DNA of 5,001 nucleotides from Dehalococcoidia bacterium (GTDB taxonomy: Bacteria > Chloroflexota > Dehalococcoidia > SZUA-161): contig JACUUS010000162.1 of assembly GCA_014859215.1 (NCBI GenBank), forward strand, positions 1-5,001, in the 5' to 3' direction. A model generated the notes under the pieces. The model was not told the origin of the DNA and ran no database searches. It saw only the letters and a program-made list of their open reading frames with translations. This document shows positions 1 to 5,001 of this stretch, piece by piece (the stretch's first letter is position 1; every line of letters begins with the position of its first letter). A program made the translations under genes and the position numbers.

Positions 1-2
1 AG

Positions 3-2789
3 GCCCTGTCCCAGATCCACAACGTAAACGGGGAAATAAACCCCTGGCGGCTGACCAAGCCGCTCTACAGGGCGCCAGGCGCGAGTGACTGGACCGAGAT
101 TACCTGGGATGCCGCGATAACCAAGATCGCCAACCTGGTAAAGGAGACCCGCGACCGGACTTTCGTCGAAAAGGATAACGGGAAGACGGTTAACAGGACG
201 GAAGCCATCGCGTCACTCGGCGGCGGAGAGCTCGACAATGAGGAGTGCTACCTGCTCTCAAAAATAGACCGGGCCCTCGGCCTGGTGTACATGGAGCACT
301 GCGCACGCCTCTGACACTCCTCCACTGTAGCGGCTCTGGCAGAGTCGTTCGGCAGGGGGGCAATGACCAACCACTATATCGACTTCCGAAACGCTGACCG
401 CATAATGATAATCGGCTCCAACGCGGCCGAGAACCATCCGGTAAGCTTTAAATGGATCACCGAGGCAATGTCTCGCGGGGCCAAGCTCATCAGCGTCGAT
501 CCCCGCCTCACCAGGTCTTCGGCCAAGGCCCACATTTACGCCCCGATCCGGTCGGGCACCGACATAGCCTTTATCGGCGGCATGATCAAGTGGGTCATTG
601 ACGACATCGAGAAGAACCCGGGCAACTACAATATGGAGTACGTCAAGGAATACACCAACGCCGCCCTGATCGTAAGCAGCGACTTCAAGCTGCCCGGCGA
701 TGCGGGACAGAACGGGCTGTTCTCGGGCTTCAATCCCGCTACCAGGGCGTACGACAAAGCTACCTGGCAGTACTCAGACAAGACGGCGCCGGAGACCGAT
801 CCGACGCTCAAGGACCCCAACTGCGTGTTCCAGCTCGCCAAGAAGCACTACTCCCGTTACACCCTGGAAAAGGTCAGCGAGATAACGGGCTGCCCGACAG
901 ACAAGCTCGAGGAAGTGTACAGAACCTACGCAGAGTCCGGCGCCAAAGGCAAGGCGGGCACCATACTCTACGCGATGGGGACAACGCAGCATACGTACGG
1001 CTCCCAGAACATAAGATCATACTCCGTACTCCAGCTTCTGCTGGCGAACATGGGCGTGGCGGGCGGCGGCATCAATGCCCTTCGCGGCACCTCCAATGTG
1101 CAGGGCTCGACCGACATGTGCCTGCTCTGGCACATCCTGCCGGGTTACCTTGCGGTGCCCAATGAGAACGATGTGGACGTAGATGCCTATCTCGCGCGGG
1201 CAAGGCCGGCGAAGGTAAATCCCAAAGGTCTTTCCGCCGATAACAGCGTGAACTGGTGGGGCAACTATAAGAAATACCTCATGAGCCTGCTGGCAGCCTG
1301 GTACGGAGCCGACGCGAAGGACAATCCCGATGAAACCTTCAACCGGCTGCCGAAGGTAAAGGTAGGCAAAAACTATTCGCATATTGCCATGATGGACGCT
1401 ATCGGCGAAGGCGCCATCGAGGGCCTCTGGTGCTGGGGACAGAACCCGGCTTCGGGCGGTCCGAACTCGAACGGGGCCCGCAAGTCGCTCGACAATCTCA
1501 AATGGCTGGTCGCGGCCGACATCTGGTGGACGGAAACAGCACTGTTCTGGAAGAGGCCGGAGGTAGATTCCTCCAAGATCCAGACCGAGGTGATACTCCT
1601 CCCCGCCGCCGCTTCCTACGAGAAAGAGGGGAGTATCTCGAACAGCGGCCGCTGGGCCCAGTGGCGCTGGAAGGCTGTAGAAGCACCCGGACAGGGGAAA
1701 GCGGACCTGGAGATAATGACCCTGGTCATGAAGAAGATCAAGGAACTCTACGAAGCGGATACTGCCGCGCCAAACCGCGAGGCGATAACCAGGCTCACCT
1801 GGGACTACGAAGATCATCCAGAAGCAGACGACATAGCCAAGGAAATCAATGGCTATGACTTGAAGACAGGCAAGCTCATGGCAAGCTTCGTGGCCCTCCA
1901 GGATGACGGCACCACCTCATCCGGCAACTGGCTCTACTGCGCGCAGTACCCGGAAGAAGGGAAGAATCTATGCCAGAGGCGGGATACGCGAGACACGTCC
2001 CTGAACCAGATCGGCCTCTATTCCAACTGGTCCTGGTGCTGGCCGGTCAACCGCCGCATTATCTATAACAGGGCGTCGGTCGACCTGGACGGAAATCCGT
2101 GGGACTCAGAACACCCCGTGGTCAACTGGAACCCGGGAACATCGGCCTGGGTGGGTGACGTAATTGACGGCGGAGGCTCGCCGATCAACCTGGCCGCTGC
2201 CGGCGCGAAGAACTTCCCCTTCATCATGAAGAATGACGGCGTGGGGCACATCTTTGGCGGATGGACCATGGCCGAAGGGCCGTTCCCCGAGGCATACGAG
2301 CCCTGGGAGAGCCCGATCGAAAACCCGATGTCCCCGCAGCAAGACAATCCGTGCTCTTACATCAGCCAGTGGATGAACGAGAAAGGCACCGTGGACAAGT
2401 TCCCTTACGTGTGCACGACCTACCGCTGCACCGAGCACTGGCAGACAGGCGTCATGACCAGAAGCCTTCCCTGGCTGGTGGAGCTCCAGCCGGAGATGTA
2501 CGTGGAGCTTGGCGAGGACCTCGCCGCCCACAAGGGCATCAAGGCCGGCGACACGGTCAAGGTCGAATCGGCCCGTGGAGAAATCAAGGGTGTCGCGGTT
2601 GTGACAAAACGCTTCCAGCCGCTCCAGGTGAACGGCAAGACAGTCCACCATGTGGGTGTGCCCTGGCACTGGGGATACGCAGGCATGTCTACCGGAGATA
2701 GTGGAAATATACTGACTCCGAATATCGGAGACGCGAACACCACGATCCCGGAATACAAGACCTTCCTGTGCAATATAGAGAAGGTATAG
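3..2789 (+). CDS. fdnG: Formate dehydrogenase-N type alpha (catalytic) subunit, selenoprotein, 5' partial
   Basis: This is the catalytic subunit of a membrane-bound formate dehydrogenase, oxidising formate to CO2 at a bis-MGD Mo/W site. One frame is open from base 3 to the TAG at 2787-2789 except for a TGA at 312-314, giving 928 visible residues with selenocysteine at visible residue 104. The flanks match E. coli FdnG closely: CARL-Sec-HSSTVA, then FGRGAMTNH and GSNAAENHPV. The Sec-His pair and the active-site Arg of NALRG (codon 1083-1085) are both present. The C-terminal molybdopterin-dinucleotide-binding domain starts near visible residue 800, and the end (LTPNIGDAN, then PEYKTFL) matches FdnG. 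About 90 residues are missing at the left edge compared with the 1015-residue E. coli protein; in the family these carry the Tat signal and the Cys residues of a [4Fe-4S] cluster. Export is therefore inferred. An ATG at 363 is internal, not the start. The family call is very secure; fdnG, fdoG and fdhA are all used for such genes. Confidence 0.96.
312..314 (+). other. In-frame TGA read as selenocysteine
   Basis: The TGA sits exactly where E. coli FdnG has its catalytic selenocysteine (Sec196), directly before the conserved active-site His. It lies 17 codons upstream of, and in frame with, the ATG at 363. Homology to FdnG is unbroken on both sides, so this is recoding rather than a true stop or a nonsense mutation. 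The selenocysteine would ligate Mo or W. Confidence 0.95.
329..349 (+). promoter_or_regulatory. Bacterial SECIS-like stem-loop for SelB-directed Sec insertion
   Basis: Bases 329-337 (AGCGGCTCT) pair with 341-349 (AGAGTCGTT), forming a 9-bp stem with two G-U pairs and a GGC loop at 338-340. The loop begins 23 nt after the TGA and opens with G. This agrees with known bacterial SECIS elements, which lie inside the coding region just downstream of the UGA and need a G early in the apical loop. The hairpin is read directly from sequence; binding by SelB is inferred from its position. Confidence 0.8.
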
Positions 2790-2791
2790 GG

Positions 2792-2797
2792 AAGGAG
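2792..2797 (+). promoter_or_regulatory. Ribosome binding site of the beta subunit gene
   Basis: AAGGAG lies in the 12-nt gap after the alpha stop. It is 4 nt from the ATG at 2802 and 7 nt from the in-frame GTG at 2805. The first spacing is short and the second is typical, so the true start could be either codon; the protein differs by one residue. Confidence 0.75.
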
Positions 2798-2801
2798 AAG
2801 A

Positions 2802-3608
2802 ATGGTGCAGAAAGCGATTCTTTTTGACGCCGCCAGGTGCACGGCCTGCCGTGCGTGCCAGGTTGCCTGCAAGAACTGGAACGAGCGCGAGATAGAGACT
2901 ACTACCAACCGGGGTACATTCCAGAACCCGCCTGACCTTTCAACAAAGACCGTGCTCGTAATGGAGTTCAGGGAGGTCGGCGACAATGGGACCCTGCGCT
3001 GGCTATACACGAGGCGGGCCTGTATGCACTGCGGCGACGCCGCCTGTATCAAGGTATGCCCCACGGGAGCGCTGTACCGACATCCGTCGGGCTTCGTTGC
3101 CGTTGACGCGGGGAAGTGCAGCGGCTGCGGCTACTGCCAGGAGTTCTGCCCCTTCCATCTGCCCCGGATCGATGCGAACCGGGCATCCGGCATGGGCCGG
3201 GTAGCCAAGTGCACAGCCTGCACGGATCCTGGCCTGAACCGGATAGATAATCAGGATGTCCCGGCGTGCGTGAAAACCTGCCCGACGGTCGCGCTTGCCT
3301 ACGGGGACCGCAATGACCTGGTCGCTGCCGGAAAAGCGAGAGTGGCTGAGCTAAAGAGCCAGGGTTTCAGCAAGGCTTACCTGTACGGCGAGAACGAGGT
3401 AGGAGGTACAGGCACACTTTACGTGCTGGACGACTCCCCATCAATCTACGGTTTGGTGGAGGACCCGAAGGTCCCGGCTACGGCCATAGCCTGGCAGGAC
3501 GTCATCAAGCCTCTCGGGTACACGGCCGTCGGCCTGGTGGGACTGGGACTGCTCCTCAATGTTCTGGTCGCCCGCGCCAGGATAGTGCAAGACAAGGAGG
3601 GCACGTAA
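2802..3608 (+). CDS. fdnH: Formate dehydrogenase beta subunit, four-cluster iron-sulfur protein with membrane anchor
   Basis: This 268-residue electron-transfer subunit carries electrons from alpha to the cytochrome b subunit. Sixteen cysteines form four [4Fe-4S] sites: C13/16/19/23, C74/77/82/86, C106/109/112/116 and C137/140/156/160. This is the FdnH/HybA/DmsB-type four-cluster ferredoxin arrangement, with all ligands intact. A hydrophobic stretch at about residues 238-257 is the single C-terminal helix that anchors FdnH in the membrane, and it is followed by a positively charged tail. The protein is shorter than E. coli FdnH (294 residues), mainly because it lacks the N-terminal extension before the first Cys motif. 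It starts 12 nt after the alpha stop and its TAA touches the ATG of the gamma gene, so the three genes are surely one transcript. The anchor and the gamma partner distinguish it from soluble NAD-linked formate dehydrogenases. Confidence 0.95.
   Translation: MVQKAILFDAARCTACRACQVACKNWNEREIETTTNRGTFQNPPDLSTKTVLVMEFREVGDNGTLRWLYTRRACMHCGDAACIKVCPTGALYRHPSGFVAVDAGKCSGCGYCQEFCPFHLPRIDANRASGMGRVAKCTACTDPGLNRIDNQDVPACVKTCPTVALAYGDRNDLVAAGKARVAELKSQGFSKAYLYGENEVGGTGTLYVLDDSPSIYGLVEDPKVPATAIAWQDVIKPLGYTAVGLVGLGLLLNVLVARARIVQDKEGT
3594..3600 (+). promoter_or_regulatory. Ribosome binding site of the gamma subunit gene
   Basis: A strong AAGGAGG lies inside the last codons of the beta gene, 8 nt before the ATG at 3609. 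It fixes the gamma start and suggests that the beta and gamma genes are translated in step. Confidence 0.85.
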
Positions 3609-4301
3609 ATGCAGCAAATAGAACGTTATCGAACGGCTGCCAGGGTCCACCACTGGTGGATCGTGGCCTGGGCCCTCTTGCTGGGACTTACAGGCCTGTT
3701 CCTCTTCCTCTCGTGGTTCAGCCCGGCCGCATGGTGGGGCTGGAGCAGGCTCTTCCACCGCGTCGCCGCCGTCCTTTTCGTGGCGGGGCCCGTTATCTAC
3801 TTCCTTGTCTATCCCAAACAGACCCTGGAATGGATCAAGGAAGCTTTTGCCTGGGGCAAAGACGATGTCGGCTGGCTAAAAGCTGCCCCGATCTACTATT
3901 TCGGCGGCGATGAAGGCTCGATGCCGCCCCAGGACCGTTCAAACACCGGGCAGAAAATGTGGATGCTGGTCGTCATTATCGCCGGTCTGGCCTTCGTCGT
4001 GACGGGATTCTTCATGTGGTTCCTGAAAGGGATCATATCCCCGGGGACCTTCCAGGCCATGCTCCTCATTCATGACGTGGCCTTTATCGGGGCCGGCGCA
4101 ATGCTTCTGGTCCATATAGCCCTGGGAGCGTTCCACCCGCGGTTTTCGGAAGCTATGCGTTCGATTACCTCGGGCTCCGTTTCCGCGGAGTACGCGAAGA
4201 GCCATCACGGCAAATGGTATGATAGAATAGTATCAGGCGAAGAGGCAGAGAAGCACGGGAAGAAGCAAGCGGCTGGGGAGAAGCGAGCTGGACTTACCTA
4301 G
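3609..4301 (+). CDS. fdnI: Formate dehydrogenase gamma subunit, cytochrome b (quinone reductase)
   Basis: This 230-residue integral membrane di-haem cytochrome b takes electrons from the beta clusters and reduces quinone. Four hydrophobic helices are visible at about residues 17-37, 48-68, 117-139 and 150-175. Candidate haem ligands align with those of E. coli FdnI (His18, 57, 155, 169): H15 in VHHW, H50 in LFHRVAA, H155 in LLIHD and H169 in LLVHI. The NTGQK motif at 112-116 matches NAGQK of FdnI, part of the menaquinone pocket near the inner haem. The cytoplasmic tail has the shared KSHHGKWY motif, then a charged, low-complexity end. The length is close to FdnI (217). The start is set by the upstream AAGGAGG and direct abutment to the beta stop. 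Its last 14 nt seem to overlap the start of fdhE. Quinone reduction as the physiological direction is inferred from the family. Confidence 0.95.
   Translation: MQQIERYRTAARVHHWWIVAWALLLGLTGLFLFLSWFSPAAWWGWSRLFHRVAAVLFVAGPVIYFLVYPKQTLEWIKEAFAWGKDDVGWLKAAPIYYFGGDEGSMPPQDRSNTGQKMWMLVVIIAGLAFVVTGFFMWFLKGIISPGTFQAMLLIHDVAFIGAGAMLLVHIALGAFHPRFSEAMRSITSGSVSAEYAKSHHGKWYDRIVSGEEAEKHGKKQAAGEKRAGLT
4275..4280 (+). promoter_or_regulatory. Probable ribosome binding site of fdhE
   Basis: GGGGAG lies within the 3' end of the gamma gene, 7 nt before the CTG at 4288. It is the best Shine-Dalgarno match near the beginning of the fdhE frame and is the main reason for choosing the CTG as start. Confidence 0.55.
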
Positions 4302-5001
4302 AAGAATACTGGAAAAACTGGAGGAATGGCAACAAAAAGAAGGGCCGTTACCCGCATACCTTGGCCTGTACGAACAGCTACTGCGCATACAGGCAGGGGC
4401 AGAGGAACTTATATGCCGCCCTCCCGTTGAAATCTCCCCGCAGAAAGCGAAAGAGAAGATTTGGAAGGGTATCCCGCTCCTGGAGTGGGATACCCTTTCT
4501 ATTGACTGGAAGACGCTGCGTGACCTGTACAATGCGGCGGCCACCGTTCTCTTACACCACGTCGGTTCGGACAGCAAGGCCCTGCTTGAGATCGGTTCCG
4601 ATATAGAGCTCCTGAAAGAAGCCGCCAGGGCCTGGTATGGAGACACTTACAGGGCCTGGGCGGATGCCCACGGCGTTGAAGCGGAGCTCCTCGCGGCCGC
4701 CGTGCACTGTGCAGCCAAACCCTTTATAATAGCTCATGCGTCCACTCTGCTGGAGCTGGTCCCGCAGGACCAGTGGCGGCGCGGTTTCTGTCCCATATGC
4801 GGCGGAAAGCCGGACTTCGCCTATATTGAAAAGGAACCCGCTTCACGCTGGCTCCTTTGTTCGCGCTGTGATTCGACCTGGCTCTTCCAGAGGATTGAGT
4901 GCCCGTACTGCGAGAACAAGGACCAGGCGAAGCTCGGTTACAGGGCCGACGAGCGGAACCTGTACCGGCTTTATTTGTGTGAACAGTGCAAGAGTTATCT
5001 G
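4288..5001 (+). CDS. fdhE: Formate dehydrogenase accessory protein FdhE, 3' partial, probable CTG start
   Basis: FdhE is a cytosolic rubredoxin-like protein needed for maturation or activation of respiratory formate dehydrogenase; in E. coli it binds the catalytic subunit. The frame is open from after the TAG at 4228 to the window end, with 238 codons visible from 4288. Four CXXC motifs mark the family: C168/C171 (FCPICG), C191/C194 (LCSRCD), C205/C208 (ECPYC) and C231/C234 (LCEQC). The N-terminal half is helical and carries the family-like KGIPLLEWD segment. About 50-70 C-terminal residues should lie beyond the window. There is no ATG, GTG or TTG in frame anywhere near the beginning. CTG at 4288 has GGGGAG 7 nt upstream and gives a protein starting DLPRRILEKLEEW, overlapping the gamma gene by 14 nt. 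CTG at 4273 or 4309 is possible but less well placed. The function is secure; the start is not. Confidence 0.9.
   Translation, partial: MDLPRRILEKLEEWQQKEGPLPAYLGLYEQLLRIQAGAEELICRPPVEISPQKAKEKIWKGIPLLEWDTLSIDWKTLRDLYNAAATVLLHHVGSDSKALLEIGSDIELLKEAARAWYGDTYRAWADAHGVEAELLAAAVHCAAKPFIIAHASTLLELVPQDQWRRGFCPICGGKPDFAYIEKEPASRWLLCSRCDSTWLFQRIECPYCENKDQAKLGYRADERNLYRLYLCEQCKSYL
4463..4499 (+). repeat. 17-bp inverted repeat (hairpin) inside fdhE
   Basis: Bases 4463-4479 pair with 4483-4499 without a gap, leaving a CTG loop at 4480-4482. Fifteen pairs are Watson-Crick and two are G-U in RNA. The core is AAGGGTATCCC against GGGATACCCTT, and TTTCTATT overlaps and follows the 3' arm. It codes for the GIPLLEWDTL part of FdhE. 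It resembles an attenuator or an RNA-processing stem, but no role can be assigned from sequence alone. Confidence 0.7.

Noticed and set aside
312..362. Pseudogene or nonsense mutation in the alpha subunit.
   Set aside because: The TGA falls exactly at the family's selenocysteine position, is followed by a SECIS-like hairpin, and the rest of the frame is intact.
1083..1094. LRGTSN where E. coli FdnG has LRGHSN, next to the active-site Arg.
   Set aside because: This neighbouring position also varies among related enzymes (Gln in E. coli FdhF), so the change is not evidence of altered chemistry.
1017..1817. Long minus-strand open frame of 266 codons inside the alpha gene.
   Set aside because: It lies wholly opposite strongly conserved FdnG coding sequence and its translation resembles no family I know. 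It is a codon-bias shadow in GC-rich DNA, as are the other minus-strand frames.
2106..2669. Minus-strand open frame of 187 codons over the alpha C-terminus.
   Set aside because: It is antisense to the conserved molybdopterin-dinucleotide-binding domain, with no independent ribosome binding site or recognisable domain.
3646..3660. Short palindrome TCCACC-ACT-GGTGGA near the beginning of the gamma gene.
   Set aside because: It has only 6 bp and is explained by the codons for the haem-binding VHHW motif. It is not convincing as an operator.
4361..4606. Plus-strand open frame of 81 codons with an ATG near the beginning of fdhE.
   Set aside because: It is out of frame with the FdhE cysteine motifs and gives an Arg-rich, Pro-rich product typical of a shadow frame. 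It does not supply the missing fdhE start.
1..5001. CRISPR arrays, tRNA or rRNA genes, insertion sequences, attachment sites or an unknown defence system.
   Set aside because: None seen. The window is continuous coding sequence for a known respiratory enzyme and its accessory protein.

Overview
The window holds most of a four-gene operon, all on the plus strand, for a membrane-bound, respiratory (FdnGHI-type) formate dehydrogenase: catalytic alpha subunit, iron-sulfur beta subunit, cytochrome b gamma subunit, and the assembly protein FdhE. Almost every base is coding. The only intergenic gap is 12 nt between alpha and beta. Beta and gamma abut with no gap, and gamma and fdhE appear to overlap by 14 nt. 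No operon promoter is visible because the operon begins to the left of the window, and no end is visible because fdhE runs off the right edge.

Layout: 3-2789 is the alpha subunit (N-terminus missing), read through an in-frame TGA at 312-314 that I interpret as selenocysteine, with a bacterial SECIS-like hairpin at 329-349. 2802-3608 is the beta subunit, with four [4Fe-4S] motifs and a C-terminal membrane anchor. 3609-4301 is the gamma subunit, with four membrane helices and four haem-ligand histidines. About 4288-5001 is fdhE (C-terminus missing), which has no ATG, GTG or TTG near its start and probably begins at a CTG. A 17-bp hairpin lies inside fdhE at 4463-4499.

How the genes work together: by analogy with E. 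coli Fdn, alpha oxidises formate to CO2 at a bis-MGD (Mo or W) selenocysteine site on the outer face of the membrane. Electrons pass through the beta clusters to the two gamma haems and on to a quinone, probably menaquinone. FdhE is a cytosolic accessory protein needed to make active enzyme.

Organism: an anaerobic or facultative bacterium that uses selenocysteine and a quinone-linked respiratory chain. The GC-rich sequence, frequent ATA and AGG codons, clear Shine-Dalgarno sites and short FdhE N-terminus point away from enterobacteria. An anaerobic Firmicute, Chloroflexota or deltaproteobacterial-type lineage would fit, but the window does not settle it. The complex itself is a known system. 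The points worth a second look are the recoding site, the apparent CTG start and the hairpin within fdhE.
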